Notes: generated from the sequence alone by a model not told the origin. Shown: positions 55,105-64,000, counted from the stretch's first letter. The stretch is DNA of 64,000 nucleotides from Cyanobium sp. NIES-981 (GCF_900088535.1 NZ_LT578417.1:1488001-1552000), one strand, 5' to 3'. Numbers and translations: made by a program.

Positions 55105-55767
55105 ATGCTGCTTCCCCTGGTGCTGCCCGTGCTGCTGGCGGGCTACCTGCTCGGCTCCATCCCCAGCGGCTATCTGGCGGGTCGCTGGTGCGGGGGCCTG
55201 GACATCCGCCAGGAGGGGTCAGGCTCCACCGGCGCCACCAACGTGCTGCGGGTGGTGGGCAAGGGCCCGGCCCTGGCCGTGTTTCTGGTGGACGTGCTCA
55301 AGGGCACCGCCGCCGTGCTGCTGGCCAAGACAGTGCTGGAGCCGCTGGGGGTTCCCCTGGATCCCCGGGGCTGGACGATCGACAGCGGGGTGGTGGCCGC
55401 CGGCCTGGCCGCCCTGGCGGGCCACACCTGGCCGGTGTGGCTGGGCTGGCGCGGCGGCAAGGCCGTGGCCACCGCCCTCGGCATGCTGCTCGGCCTGGCC
55501 TGGCCGGTGGGGCTGGCCTGTTTCGGGGTGTTCCTCACCGCCCTCACCCTCAGCCGCATCGTGTCGCTCTCCAGCGTGCTGGGCGCGGTGGCCCTGCCGC
55601 TGCTGATGCTGGGCTGGTTCCAGGGCCAGGGGACGGGCGTGCGCTGGCCCTACCTGGTGCTGGCACTGCTCACCAGCGTTCTGGTGATCTGGCGCCACCG
55701 CAGCAACCTGGGGCGGCTGCTGGCCGGCACCGAACCCCGGCTGGGCAGGAAGGCGGACGGCTCCTAG
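55105..55767 (+). CDS. plsY: Acyl-phosphate glycerol-3-phosphate acyltransferase PlsY
   Basis: 220 residues, membrane enzyme that makes lysophosphatidic acid from acyl-phosphate. Motifs: LLGSIPSGYLAGRWCGGLDI (motif 1), RQEGSGSTGATNVLRVVGKG (motif 1b, GSGSxGATN), GHTWPVWLGWRGGKAVATAL (motif 2). Five to seven helices. ATG 55105 just after the tandem array. Ends 4 bases into the convergent proC. Confidence 0.95.
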   Translation: MLLPLVLPVLLAGYLLGSIPSGYLAGRWCGGLDIRQEGSGSTGATNVLRVVGKGPALAVFLVDVLKGTAAVLLAKTVLEPLGVPLDPRGWTIDSGVVAAGLAALAGHTWPVWLGWRGGKAVATALGMLLGLAWPVGLACFGVFLTALTLSRIVSLSSVLGAVALPLLMLGWFQGQGTGVRWPYLVLALLTSVLVIWRHRSNLGRLLAGTEPRLGRKADGS

Positions 55768-56570
55768 GGGGCGCGATCTGCGCCGAGTTCGCGGCTGCGT
55801 TCGGCCGCGGCCAGCACAGCCTCCAGCAGAGCGGAGCGCAGGCCGGCACGCTCCAGCTGACGCAGGCCGGCGATCGTGGTGCCCGCGGGGGAACTCACCA
55901 TGTCCTTGAGCTGGCCCGGGTGGAGAGCCTGCTCCTGGAGCAGAGCCGCGCTGCCCGCCAGGGTGCGATGGGCCAGGTGCTGGGCCAGCAACCGCGGCAG
56001 GCCGGCCGCCACGGCCCCATCGGCCATCGCCTCGGCCACCAGGGCCACGAAGGCGGGGCCGGAGGAGGTGAGCGCCAGGAAGGCATCCAGCTGGGGTTCC
56101 GGCAGCCGGTGCACCTCACCCACCCGGGCGAACAGCTGCTGCACCAGAGCCGCGTCGGCTTCGGTGACCTCCGGAGCGAAGCTGAGACCGGTGAGGCCCT
56201 GCCCCACCAGAGACGGCGTGTTGGGCACGGCGCGCACACAGCGCCAGCCGGGGAACAGGCGCTGCAGCCGCGCCACGGGCACACCGGCCAGCACCGAAAC
56301 CAGCAGGCCCGTATGACCTGCCGGAGCCGCCGCCGCCACGGCCTCCAGCTGCTGGGGCTTCACCGCCAGCAGCACCACGGGCGCCATCCAGGCAGCCCTG
56401 GGATCGGTGCCCACGGCCAGGCCGTGCTCCGCCGTCAGCCGCTCCGCCGAGGCACGGCTCGCCACCACGGCCTGCACGCCTGAGGGGTCCACCAGTCCGG
56501 CCTGGATCAGGGGCAGGAGAAGGGCCTGGGCCATGCGCCCCAGACCGATCACACCGAACGAGGCCAGCAC
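55764..56570 (-). CDS. proC: Pyrroline-5-carboxylate reductase
   Basis: 268 residues. Rossmann start GVIGLGRMAQALLLPLIQAG, ILAVKPQ-like VVLLAVKPQQLEAV, RAVPNTPSLVGQGLTGLSFA, FLALTSSGPAFVALVAEAMA, MVSSPAGTTIAGLRQLERAG. The final step of proline synthesis, NAD(P)H-dependent. Full length. It lies 41 bases downstream of sepF, on the same strand. Confidence 0.95.
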   Translation of the reverse strand: MLASFGVIGLGRMAQALLLPLIQAGLVDPSGVQAVVASRASAERLTAEHGLAVGTDPRAAWMAPVVLLAVKPQQLEAVAAAAPAGHTGLLVSVLAGVPVARLQRLFPGWRCVRAVPNTPSLVGQGLTGLSFAPEVTEADAALVQQLFARVGEVHRLPEPQLDAFLALTSSGPAFVALVAEAMADGAVAAGLPRLLAQHLAHRTLAGSAALLQEQALHPGQLKDMVSSPAGTTIAGLRQLERAGLRSALLEAVLAAAERSRELGADRAP

Positions 56571-56611
56571 GGCCGTGCCTGCGGGGGAGGGGGTGGTCAG
56601 GGAGGAGACGC

Positions 56612-57190
56612 TCAGATCGCGGTGTCCTGACGACCCCAGGCGGGAGACGGGGCGGCCTCCTGCTCATGGCCCAGATCCCGCGACACCGTGGTGGGCGATG
56701 ACATCTCCTCCCCGCCGGCGGTGGTGACCGTGACACAGCTGGGCGCGAACAGGAAGATGCTCTCCCCCACCCGCTCCTGGTGGCCATCGATGGCGAAGGT
56801 GCCGCCCGCCACGAAATCCACCGCCCGCTGGGCCTGGTCGGGCTCCATCATGGTGAGGTTGAGGATCACGGTCTTGCGCTCGCGCAGCGCCTGGATCGCC
56901 CGGGGCATCTCATCGAAGCTGCGCGGCTCCATCAGGGTCACCTCCGCGACTGAGGAGGAGAGCCCGGGCATGCCGATCACGTTCGTGCCCGCGAACGGGT
57001 CGTCCGTGGAGAAGTCTGAGGTGAGGGCCAGGGCACTGCTGCGACTGGTGGGCGGGGCAGGCTCCTGAACCTCCTCACCGGCGTAATCCAGCTCCTCGTC
57101 GTAGTCGCCGTCAAGGTAGTCATCGCCGGAGACGACGGCACGCAGGCGGGAGAACAACGACACGGAGCGATCCTCTTGGGGTGCTTTCAA
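56612..57190 (-). CDS. sepF: Cell-division protein SepF
   Basis: 192 residues. Membrane-targeting start, acidic linker ([19 protein letters not shown]), then the SepF dimer core: [72 protein letters not shown]. Anchors FtsZ to the membrane. The ATG overlaps the pipY stop (ATGA), giving the familiar pipX-pipY-sepF-proC order of cyanobacteria. Confidence 0.95.
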   Translation of the reverse strand: MKAPQEDRSVSLFSRLRAVVSGDDYLDGDYDEELDYAGEEVQEPAPPTSRSSALALTSDFSTDDPFAGTNVIGMPGLSSSVAEVTLMEPRSFDEMPRAIQALRERKTVILNLTMMEPDQAQRAVDFVAGGTFAIDGHQERVGESIFLFAPSCVTVTTAGGEEMSSPTTVSRDLGHEQEAAPSPAWGRQDTAI

Positions 57191-57968
57191 CCTGAATAGC
57201 GTCCCACGTCAGGGATCGCAAGATTTTGGGATGGGCGGTCACCAAACAGGCTGCTGCCCAGCCGCACCCAGGTGCTGCCCGCGGCCACCGCCTCGGGCCA
57301 GTCGCCGCTCATGCCCATCGAGCGCTCCGGGAGACCCAGGGCCGTGGCCAGCGCGGCACACGCCTGGAACAGCGCCAGGCGCTCGCTGGCCACCAGGCCC
57401 ATGGGCGCGATGGTCATCAGCCCCACGGGACGCAGGGCGGGCAGGTTGGAGAGCGTGGCCCACCCGGCCCGCAGCTCCTCGGGCTCGAATCCTGTCTTGG
57501 CGGGGTCGGAGCGGAACTTCACCTGGAACAGCACCGCCGGGCTGAGCCCCTCCTCGGCGGCGATGCGGGCCAGGCGCTGGGCCAGGGCCAGGCTGTCCAC
57601 CGAATGGATCGTGCCGAAGCGGCGCAGCACCCCCCGGGCCTTGTTGGCCTGCAGCCTGCCGATGAAGTGCCAGTCGAGCGGCGCCAGATCGGCCAGCGCC
57701 TCCTGCTGCCTGGCTTGGCCATGGCCTCCTGCTTGGCCATGGCCTCCTGCAGCCGGCTCTCCCCGAAGCTCCGCTGCCCTGTGGCCACGGCAGCGCGGAT
57801 GGCGGCAGCGGGCTGCCCCTTGCTCACCGCCAGCAGCCGGCAGGAGGGCGGCAGCTCGGCCCGGATGGCCTGGAACCGGGCCGCCAGGGCCCCGTTCTCC
57901 TGGGCTGGGGCCTCAGGCTCCTGGGCTGGGGCCTTTGGGGCCGCGGAATCAGATGAAGGTCTGGTCAA
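57187..57968 (-). pseudogene. pipY: PipY/YggS PLP-binding protein, frameshifted
   Basis: The first part (from TTG 57968) reads LAARFQAIRAELPPSCRLLA, VSKGQPAAAIRAAVATGQRS and FGESRLQEAMAKQ, the YggS N-terminus with PLP Lys (VSK). The second part, LRRFGTIHSVDSLALAQRLA through GMSGDWPEAVAAGSTWVRLG to the stop at 57187, is in another frame. Between them, an 18-nt tandem duplication (57715-57732 and 57733-57750) is followed by about 8 extra bases near 57705-57713, after which LADLAPLDWHFIGRLQANK is readable. The gene normally regulates PLP and amino-acid balance. Disrupted or an assembly error. The TTG start overlaps pipX by 20 bases. Confidence 0.8.
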
Positions 57969-58215
57969 AGAGCTGTCGCCAGTGGGCCTGGGCCTCAGGC
58001 CCCTCACGCCGCACCCGGGCCAGGTTCTGCTCGGCGTAGTGGCGGGCATCCATCAGGGGCACCACCTCGAAGCTGGCACCCCTGGGCTGCAGGGTCACCA
58101 CGAAGAAGATGCGCTGGGCATACAGCGTGGCGTACAGATCGCGCCCCTCCGCCACAGGGGCGACCCTGTAGAGCATCCCGAAGGTGGGGTGGTTGAGGTA
58201 GCGCTCGGTCGTCAC
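57949..58215 (-). CDS. pipX: NtcA coactivator PipX
   Basis: 88 residues: MTTERYLNHPTFGMLYRVAP, EGRDLYATLYAQRIFFVVTL, RGASFEVVPLMDARHYAEQN, LARVRREGPEAQAHWRQLF. The Tudor-like domain (YLNHPTFGxLY...YATLYAQRLFFLV) and helical tail are complete. PipX binds the PII protein or the nitrogen regulator NtcA according to 2-oxoglutarate. Upstream of pipY, as usual. Confidence 0.97.
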   Translation of the reverse strand: MTTERYLNHPTFGMLYRVAPVAEGRDLYATLYAQRIFFVVTLQPRGASFEVVPLMDARHYAEQNLARVRREGPEAQAHWRQLFDQTFI

Positions 58216-58238
58216 TCAGCCGCGGGATCTGTGGGGTA

Positions 58239-59186
58239 TTAAAGAGCACCGACTTTCCAACGGAGCACCAGCAGGATCGCCAGCCCCACGGCGGCCACCC
58301 CATTGCCGAGCCGGCAGGGTGGCCCCGGGCGGTGCAGTTGCGCCGCCGTCTGCCAGGTGCCGCCACGGGCCAGCAGGGCTTCAGCCCCCTGTTCGGCGCG
58401 CAGCAGCAGGTTGGCCAGCAGACGCTCCCCCACCACCAGCACCAGGCCCAGCGAGGTGCGCAGGCCCAGGCGCCGCAGGTTCACCGCCCGGGTGGCCAGG
58501 GCCCGCAGCAGGTTCTGCAGCTCCTCCTGCACCAGCGGCAGGAAGCGCAGGGCGAGCAACAGGGTGAAGCCCAGCCGCTCCACGGGCCAGCCCAGGCGGG
58601 CCAGGGGCGCCAGCACCCAGCTGAACGACCACACCAGCTGCTCGGGGGGCGTGCTCAGCAGCAGCAGGTTGGCGCTGTGCACCAGGGTGAACAGCAGGGT
58701 GGCGCCGTTCAGGCCCAGTTCCGCCGAGCGGCGGCTGATCACCAGCGGCCCCAGCTCCACGGGGCCCAGGGACACCGGCCCCCAGCGCACCAGCTCCCAG
58801 GCCAGGCCTGAGCGCTCGGCCGGGGCCTCCAGCGGCGAGCCGGCCACCAGCCGCACCTCCGCGGGGGGACGCTCCAGGGGGGCCGGCGCCACGCTGCCGG
58901 CGGGCAGCACCGCGGCCAGGCCTCCCACCAGCAGGGCCAACAGGACCAGCAGGGGCAGGCTGCGGCGCCACAGCCGCCAGGGCAGGCCGCACACGGCGGT
59001 GATCAGCAGCAGCACCCCCACCAGGGCCAGCCGCCAGATCGGGCCGGCCAGGATCGGCGTGACCAGGAAGGCCACCGTCCAGGCGAACTTCAGGCGGGGA
59101 TCCAGGGCCCGCAGCCAGCTGCGGCGGGCCGCCCCGGGGTCCTCGGCCACGAACTGGCCGATCGGCATCTGGCGCAGGATGTCCAC
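58239..59186 (-). CDS. Energy-coupling factor (CbiQ/EcfT-type) transmembrane protein
   Basis: 315 residues. DPRLKFAWTVAFLVTPILAG at the N-terminus, about five helices, and cytoplasmic coupling-helix motifs LLALRFLPLVQEELQNLLRA and EQGAEALLARGGTW (A-R-G type). It is the T component that links ATPases to a vitamin or metal binding S unit. The extra loop of about 65 residues at 105-165 (VAPAPLERPPAEVRLVAGSP) is an insertion. Starts 12 bases after der. Confidence 0.88.
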   Translation of the reverse strand: MDILRQMPIGQFVAEDPGAARRSWLRALDPRLKFAWTVAFLVTPILAGPIWRLALVGVLLLITAVCGLPWRLWRRSLPLLVLLALLVGGLAAVLPAGSVAPAPLERPPAEVRLVAGSPLEAPAERSGLAWELVRWGPVSLGPVELGPLVISRRSAELGLNGATLLFTLVHSANLLLLSTPPEQLVWSFSWVLAPLARLGWPVERLGFTLLLALRFLPLVQEELQNLLRALATRAVNLRRLGLRTSLGLVLVVGERLLANLLLRAEQGAEALLARGGTWQTAAQLHRPGPPCRLGNGVAAVGLAILLVLRWKVGAL

Positions 59187-59197
59187 CGGCAGGGTGC

Positions 59198-60562
59198 TCA
59201 GCGGCCGCGATTCTGCTGGCGGGCGAAGTCGCGCTCGGCATCGCGCTGCTGCTTGCCCCGCCAGAACAGCTTGATCGGCGTGCCCTCGAAGCCCAGCCCC
59301 TCCCGGATCTGGCGCTCCACATAGCGCCGGTAGGTGTCGCCGAACAGCTTGGGGTCGTTCACGAACAGGGTGAAGCTGGGGGGACGCACCGCCACCTGGG
59401 TGCCGTAGTAGAGGCGGCCCTGACGGCCACCACGGCTGGTGGGCGGGGTGCGCCAGCTGAGGGCCTCCGTGAGCACCTCATTCACCACCGAGGTGGTGAC
59501 CCGGCGGCGGTGCTGCTCCACCGCCAGCAGCGCCAGGGGGAAGATGGCCTGCACCCGCTGGCCGCTCAGGGCCGAGGTGAACAGCATCGGCGCCCAGTCG
59601 AGGAAGTAGAGCTTGGCCCGGAGTTCCTTCTCCATGGCCGGCATGGTGTGGCTGTCCTTTTCAATGGCATCCCATTTGTTCACCACCACCACGCAGGCGC
59701 GGCCGTCCTCCTCGATGCGGCCGGCGAGGCGCTGGTCCTGCTCGGTGACGCCGTCGAGAGCATCGATCACCAGCACGCACACGTCGCTGCGCTCGATCGC
59801 CTTGAAGCTGCGGTTGATGCCGAAGAACTCCGGGCCGTAGTTCACCGAGCGGCGGCGGCGGATGCCGGCGGTGTCCAGCAGCTTCCAGGTCTTGCCCTCC
59901 CGCTCGATCGTGGTGTCGATCGTGTCGCGGGTGGTGCCGCGGATCGGGCTCACGATCGCCCGGTTCTCACCGCACACCGCATTGAGCAGGCTGGATTTCC
60001 CCACGTTGGGGCGGCCGATGATCGCCAGCTGGATCGGCTCCTCCCCCTCCTCCTCCTGGGTGGGCGGCAGGTGGGCGATCACCTGATCGAGCAGATCGCC
60101 GGTGCCGGCGCCGTGGATGGCCGAGATCGGATGGGGCTCCCCCAGGCCCAGCCCCCAGAACTCCGCCGCCATGGCCAGGCCGGCCTCGGGCGACTCGCAC
60201 TTGTTCACCGCCAGCAGCACCGGCACGTTGTGGCCCCGCAGCCAGACGGCGATCGCCTCGTCGGCGGCGGTGCAGCCCTGCTGGCCGTCCACGATCACCA
60301 GGGCCACCGAGGCCTCCGCCAGGGCCAGGTTGGCCTGCTCGCGGATCTCGGGCAGGAATTCACTGTCGTCGTCGAACACCAGCCCACCGGTGTCCACCAC
60401 GCGGAAGGTACGGTCGCCCCAGAAGCCCTCCTGGTAGGTGCGGTCCCGGGTCACGCCGGGCTGGTCGTGCACGATCGCCTCGCGGCTGCGGCACAGACGA
60501 TTGACCAGGGTGGATTTGCCCACGTTGGGGCGGCCGATGATGGCGACGACCGGGTAGGCCAA
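59198..60562 (-). CDS. der: Ribosome-assembly GTPase Der (EngA)
   Basis: 454 residues. Two G domains: G1 [20 protein letters not shown] and second [20 protein letters not shown], with NKCE and NKWD guanine motifs, DTGG and DTAGI switches. A C-terminal KH-like domain (residues about 360-450, [18 protein letters not shown]-type, here [20 protein letters not shown]). Needed for 50S subunit maturation. ATG 60562 follows a short AT-rich leader. Confidence 0.97.
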   Translation of the reverse strand: MAYPVVAIIGRPNVGKSTLVNRLCRSREAIVHDQPGVTRDRTYQEGFWGDRTFRVVDTGGLVFDDDSEFLPEIREQANLALAEASVALVIVDGQQGCTAADEAIAVWLRGHNVPVLLAVNKCESPEAGLAMAAEFWGLGLGEPHPISAIHGAGTGDLLDQVIAHLPPTQEEEGEEPIQLAIIGRPNVGKSSLLNAVCGENRAIVSPIRGTTRDTIDTTIEREGKTWKLLDTAGIRRRRSVNYGPEFFGINRSFKAIERSDVCVLVIDALDGVTEQDQRLAGRIEEDGRACVVVVNKWDAIEKDSHTMPAMEKELRAKLYFLDWAPMLFTSALSGQRVQAIFPLALLAVEQHRRRVTTSVVNEVLTEALSWRTPPTSRGGRQGRLYYGTQVAVRPPSFTLFVNDPKLFGDTYRRYVERQIREGLGFEGTPIKLFWRGKQQRDAERDFARQQNRGR

Positions 60563-60637
60563 AGGAGTTATCGCAACAACTGTCGTGTCTTGACCCTACA
60601 GAGAGGCCTTCTGGGAGCAGGTCAGCGGATCGGCTGA

Positions 60638-61129
60638 TCAGCTGATCGGCAGGTCGCCGGGATGGCCGGCCACCGGATCGGCGGGCTCGGGCAACAGCTC
60701 CGGCAGCGGGCCCTGCTCCGGCAGCGGCTCGCCCCGTGTGGCCAGGTGGGCCAGCAGCCAGTTCACGGCGGTGGCGCGGCGGGTGCGGCGGGGATAGAGG
60801 CCGCCGATCCGGTAGCCCGCGAAGCCCAGCTGCTCCTTGAGCAGCTGCTTGAGGGGCTTGGGGATCGAGCGGGTGAGCGCCACGCTGGCGGGGCGCTCGG
60901 CGATGAACTGCGGCTCGCTCGGGAACGACTCCCGCCAGCTGGCCTCCGTGGCCGGGCCCGCGCTCCAGGTGCCGGAACCATCGGGCGCGTACCCCAGGCG
61001 CGGCCAGATCAGCTCACACACGAACCGGTCGCTGAGGCGATCGGCCAGCACCGCCTCCAGCAGCGCCCGGCTGAGGGGCCAGGGCCCGGCCCCGGGGGCG
61101 GCTTGGGCGGAAGTGGCAGGGGGGAGCAC
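60638..61129 (-). CDS. DUF1823 family protein
   Basis: 163 residues. PLSRALLEAVLADRLSDRFV, CELIWPRLGYAPDGSGTWSA, SFPSEPQFIAERPASVALTR and LKQLLKEQLGFAGYRIGGLY are the DUF1823 core (cyanobacterial/plastid). Function unknown. The C-terminus is an acidic Pro/Glu-rich tail. The ATG is at 61129; the stop at 60638 lies in a short TGATCAGC repeat. Confidence 0.85.
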   Translation of the reverse strand: MLPPATSAQAAPGAGPWPLSRALLEAVLADRLSDRFVCELIWPRLGYAPDGSGTWSAGPATEASWRESFPSEPQFIAERPASVALTRSIPKPLKQLLKEQLGFAGYRIGGLYPRRTRRATAVNWLLAHLATRGEPLPEQGPLPELLPEPADPVAGHPGDLPIS

Positions 61130-61720
61130 GGCCTCATCCCAGAATCAGCCCCAATGATTGCGAGTCACTCGATGCCGCAACAACAAGAGGGCGATCGATC
61201 AGCGCAACCATGCCATCGGTATCCCACGGCGATCAGTCAGCGCCTTTCCGGTGGCGTTCAACTGCGGCCATGTCCCCCCTGACGCGCAGGCCACGGGTGG
61301 TGGACCGGAAGGGGAAGATGACCCGTACCGAGCGAGAAGGACGTACGCCACCCCTGTTGGAACTGGAGGACAACGGTCAGGAGCGGCAACGGGGGCTCCC
61401 GGAAGGCAGACCGGATCACCTCAACCTGAGGGCAAGCTCAGATGCAAGTGTCTTCATGCTGGCTACCGGGAAAGCTCCAGGGGCCTCAGCGGAAGCGAGC
61501 GCGAGGAGAGAGCGAAGGCCTTCAGGGAATACGGGAACAAGAGCGAACACCACCACCACTGCCAAACATCCTGGGAGCGAATGAAAGCTTCAATCAGGAC
61601 CCCAATCGAGGCAAGCCACCCGGAGACGCAATAAAATTCTTCATATTGCCAAAGATCACGCCGCGCGGATAACCCCCTAGGCACCGAGTCTATCCTGAGA
61701 CAGAAATTACCAGCATCACA
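61130..61720 (+). other. Gene-poor segment with unsupported frames
   Basis: About 590 bases. A 124-residue frame from 61210 (MPSVSHGDQSAPFRWRSTAA) and two others overlap in it, all Arg/Ser/Thr-rich with no motif, so I reject them. From about 61580 the sequence becomes AT-rich (AATAAAATTCTTCATATTGCC). No tRNA, rnpB, tmRNA or SRP RNA signature is found. Confidence 0.4.
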
Positions 61721-62344
61721 GTGCTTGATCTCAAAAGCGGGTATCAAAAACTGCTGGAAAGCTCCTTCTTGTTTCCCGCCACGGGCTTCGCTTTGGCAGA
61801 AAGACTAGAGAAAGACTCTTCTTTTCTCCTCGCCACTCTTAGTGGAGAAGGCCGTCATCCTTCGCCTGGGCAAAGCAAGAATTTGGAATCAGATGCTTTT
61901 TCCCTCTACCGCACGGCATTAACCATCTCCCTTGGCACGTCAGCCCAACTGGGGCTGCTGGCATCAACAAGCGAATTTATCGCCAGCCAGGCCTACAGAA
62001 AACAAGCGCGAGAAGAACTCGATCGCCTTGCAACCACCGTCGCGCTATCAGCCTCTTTAGCCAGATTAGAAATTTCACCTCAATGGTCTCCTTCGGGACA
62101 GGATTGCAAGCGTGCGGTCTTCCAATTAGCACAAGCATTCAAGCAATTGCGCGATGCCAGCAGAGCTTGGATCAGGTGTCTTGCTGAGAATCCTCCAACC
62201 ACTGAAGGTGAGGGGCCCTTTGGACCACCCCCAGCGTCTTGCCTGGCCGAAGAAACAGCTTTCAAGGCTGCCTGGAATTCAGTTGAGGTGGCATCAAGTC
62301 AAGTCACCAGCCAGTGCGGAGGTTTTCTCAGCTCACTGATGTAG
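61721..62344 (+). CDS. Orphan hypothetical protein in AT-rich patch (207 aa)
   Basis: GTG 61721 start. Composition and codon use (many AAA, TTC, TCA, TTA codons) differ strongly from the neighbouring GC-rich genes, suggesting transfer. Helical segments: LKSGYQKLLESSFLFPATGF, SLYRTALTISLGTSAQLGLL, EELDRLATTVALSASLARLE, FQLAQAFKQLRDASRAWIRC. No signal peptide, membrane helix or known motif. Alternating helical regions suggest a helical bundle. Family unknown. Confidence 0.6.
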   Translation: MLDLKSGYQKLLESSFLFPATGFALAERLEKDSSFLLATLSGEGRHPSPGQSKNLESDAFSLYRTALTISLGTSAQLGLLASTSEFIASQAYRKQAREELDRLATTVALSASLARLEISPQWSPSGQDCKRAVFQLAQAFKQLRDASRAWIRCLAENPPTTEGEGPFGPPPASCLAEETAFKAAWNSVEVASSQVTSQCGGFLSSLM

Positions 62345-62733
62345 CTGTCTCTTCCCTGGAGCTTGAGCCACACCGACGCAGCCACCCCTTGCGCCATAGC
62401 GCCCTCAGGCCCCCAAAGACCACTTGACACTCCCCCGAAAGGGTCTGGCGAGCACATCAGGGGGCTATTGCCCGGCTCCGAGGTGCTCTGCAGAGGGCCA
62501 ACAGGGCCACATGTTCGGCTGAACACAGCGGAAGCGAGGTGAAGCATGGCCGTGACTGGCTGAGTAGGCCGAAGTTGGCCGTCCCGCTGATTCAGCCCAA
62601 CCCAGCGGCAGATAGCCTTCAGGCCTCACGAACCGGGGAAAGCTTGCACTCCAGTGCCGGATCAGCGAGGGCTGAACCGGCATCGGGGTCAGGCTGGGCC
62701 GCAAGCTTTGATGGGAGTGCGTGCAAATTGGGT
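62345..62733 (+). other. Gene-poor segment upstream of dus
   Basis: About 390 bases. The frame of the downstream tRNA-dihydrouridine synthase is open back to 62539, but its first 65 residues (KLAVPLIQPNPAADSLQASR) have no Dus homology and are treated as non-coding. GC-content rises toward the gene. No transposon ends recognised. Confidence 0.4.
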
Positions 62734-63765
62734 ATGGATTCGGGGATGGTGACAGAGCTGTTGCGGATCGGCACTATCCACACGCGCTTCCTGCGCTGCC
62801 GGGTGCTGCAGTCGCCCCTGGCCGGGGTGAGCGACCGCATCTTCCGGGGCCTGGTGCGGCGCTGGGCCCCCGATGCCCTGCTGTTCACCGAGATGGTGAA
62901 CGCCACCAGCCTGGAGCTGGGCCACGGCCTGCAGAAGGTGGAGGAACTCGCCAGCGAGAGCGGCCCGATCGGGGTGCAGCTGTTCGACCACCGCCCCGCC
63001 GCCATGGCCGACGCCGCCCGCCGCGCCGAGGCCGCCGGCGCCTTCCTGATCGACATCAACATGGGCTGCCCGGTGAGGAAGATCGCCCGCAAGGGCGGCG
63101 GCAGCGGCCTGATCCGCGACCCCGAGCTGGCGCGCCGCATCGTGGAGGCGGTGGCGGCGGCCGTGGCCATCCCGGTGACGGTGAAGACCCGCCTGGGCTG
63201 GTGCGGCAGCGACGCCGACCCGATCAGCTGGTGCCGCCAGCTGCAGGAGGCCGGCGCCCAGCTGCTCACCCTGCACGGGCGCACCCGCGAGCAGGGCTTC
63301 AAGGGCCGGGCCGACTGGGGCGCGATCGCCGCCGTGAAACAGGCCCTCACCATTCCGGTGATCGCCAACGGTGATGTGAACACACCGGAAGAGGCCCTGC
63401 ACTGCCTGGCGGCCACCGGCGCCGACGGGCTGATGGTTGGACGGGGCACGATGGGGGCCCCGTGGCTGGTGGGCCAGATCGACGCCGCCCTCAGCGGCCG
63501 GCCGGTCCCGCCCACCCCAGGGGCGGCCGAGCGCATCGCCCTGGCGGCCGAGCAGCTGCAGGCGCTGGTGGCCGCCAAGGGGGACCACGGCCTGCTGATC
63601 GCCCGCAAGCACATGGGCTGGACCTGCACCGGCTTCCCCGGAGCGCCGCAGCTGCGCCATGCCCTGATGCGGGCCCCCACCCCGGCGGAGGCCCTGACGC
63701 TGCTGGAGCGGGCCTACGGCAGCACCGCCGGCCAGCCCTGGCGGATCAGCAGCAGCGAGAAGTAG
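62734..63765 (+). CDS. dus: tRNA-dihydrouridine synthase
   Basis: 343 residues from ATG 62734 (ATG 62746 also possible). FMN TIM-barrel: LQSPLAGVSDRIFRGLVRRW, DINMGCPVRKIARKGGGSGL (catalytic Cys of the GCP motif), VTVKTRLGWCGSDADPISWC, LHGRTREQGFKGRADWGAIA, PVIANGDVNTPEEALHCLAA, DGLMVGRGTMGAPWLVGQI. Reduces specific uridines in the D-loop. DusB-like by motifs. The 3' end overlaps the convergent gene by 52 bases. Confidence 0.95.
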   Translation: MDSGMVTELLRIGTIHTRFLRCRVLQSPLAGVSDRIFRGLVRRWAPDALLFTEMVNATSLELGHGLQKVEELASESGPIGVQLFDHRPAAMADAARRAEAAGAFLIDINMGCPVRKIARKGGGSGLIRDPELARRIVEAVAAAVAIPVTVKTRLGWCGSDADPISWCRQLQEAGAQLLTLHGRTREQGFKGRADWGAIAAVKQALTIPVIANGDVNTPEEALHCLAATGADGLMVGRGTMGAPWLVGQIDAALSGRPVPPTPGAAERIALAAEQLQALVAAKGDHGLLIARKHMGWTCTGFPGAPQLRHALMRAPTPAEALTLLERAYGSTAGQPWRISSSEK

Positions 63766-64000
63766 GGCTGCTCCGCCGCCGGCAGCTCTGCGGCCGGCGC
63801 CAGCCGCTCATCGGGCCAGCCCACCCGCTGGGCGAAGAGGGCCTGCTGCAGCAGGCCGCGCCGCTCCAGCAGCGGCCGCACCCAGCGCCAGCGCTGGCCC
63901 AGCTTGAGCAGGGCCAGCACCGTGGCCGAGGCCGCCGAGGCCGCCAGCAGGGCCTCCAGCTCGGCCTCCGTTTCAGGGGTGGGGCGGATCAGCAGCCCCT
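63714..64000 (-). CDS. cobI: Precorrin-2 C20-methyltransferase (CobI/CbiL-like), C-terminal part
   Basis: A minus-strand frame runs from the right edge to the stop at 63714. It reads LLIRPTPETEAELEALLAAS, then VLALLKLGQRWRWVRPLLER, LLQQALFAQRVGWPDERLAP and PYFSLLLIRQGWPAV. The VLKLG..WP..RxxL and QRVGxPDExI...PYFSLLL motifs match the C-terminal half of the tetrapyrrole methylase CobI/CbiL of cobalamin synthesis. The 5' part lies outside. Confidence 0.7.
   Translation of the reverse strand, partial: GLLIRPTPETEAELEALLAASAASATVLALLKLGQRWRWVRPLLERRGLLQQALFAQRVGWPDERLAPAAELPAAEQPYFSLLLIRQGWPAVLP

Noticed and set aside
61210-61584. A 124-residue frame upstream of the orphan gene
   Set aside because: Arg/Thr/Ser-rich with two other overlapping frames, no motif and no ribosome-binding site that stands out.

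Overview
The window comes from a GC-rich unicellular cyanobacterium of the Synechococcus/Cyanobium type. The evidence is a set of lineage-restricted genes: pipX with pipY, sepF, a one-helix high-light-inducible protein, DUF1823, DUF3086, DUF3119, a cyanobacterial-type bidirectional [NiFe] hydrogenase (hoxEFUYH), and a TVP38-flavoreductase fusion. Genes are tightly packed, and many are coupled by 4-base ATGA/GTGA/TTGA stop-start overlaps. High GC opens long spurious frames on both strands; these are left out.

Layout. 0-9.4 kb: housekeeping and conserved genes (cupin, TVP38-reductase fusion, MscS channel, GAF-GGDEF-EAL protein, sugar epimerase). 9.4-21.4 kb: hydrogenase maturation genes on the minus strand, in transcription order maturation protease, hypA, (vapBC on the other strand), hypB, hypF, hypC, nifJ (pyruvate:ferredoxin oxidoreductase), a dihydroorotate-dehydrogenase-like gene, hypD, hypE. 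21.5-25.1 kb: accessory genes (DUF2235 hydrolase, LuxR-type regulator, transglutaminase). 25.2-35.4 kb: an AT-richer defence island with a decayed hoxH fragment at its left edge. It holds a UDG-like protein and a PD-(D/E)XK-like protein, a type I restriction-modification system split by HEPN/MNT and YefM/YoeB modules, and a class III nucleotidyl cyclase. 35.4-40.5 kb: hoxHYUFE. 40.5-51.4 kb: Glu-Q tRNA(Asp) synthetase, HU, GlgX, Hli, DoxX, PhoX-like phosphatase, a cobalamin riboswitch with hupE, and tRNA-Gly. 51.4-60.6 kb: MFS carrier, MlaE-like permease, DUF3119, DUF3086, plsY, proC, sepF, pipY (frameshifted), pipX, ecfT, der. 60.6-64 kb: DUF1823, an AT-rich patch with an orphan gene, dus, and the 3' end of a cobI-like gene.

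How the genes work together. HoxEFUYH, the Hyp proteins, the protease and NifJ form a plausible dark-fermentation set: NifJ oxidises pyruvate and reduces ferredoxin/flavodoxin, and the hydrogenase disposes of electrons as H2. The 25-35 kb segment separates hox from hyp and looks like later-acquired defence DNA.

Two features stand out. First, the defence island has a UDG-like/nuclease-like pair translationally linked behind hsdR, plus an orphan cyclase. Second, short tandem arrays (12-15 nt units) begin exactly at stop codons, or carry repeated ATGs at starts, at several unrelated genes. Two conserved genes (DUF2721 and pipY) carry frameshifts from small insertions.
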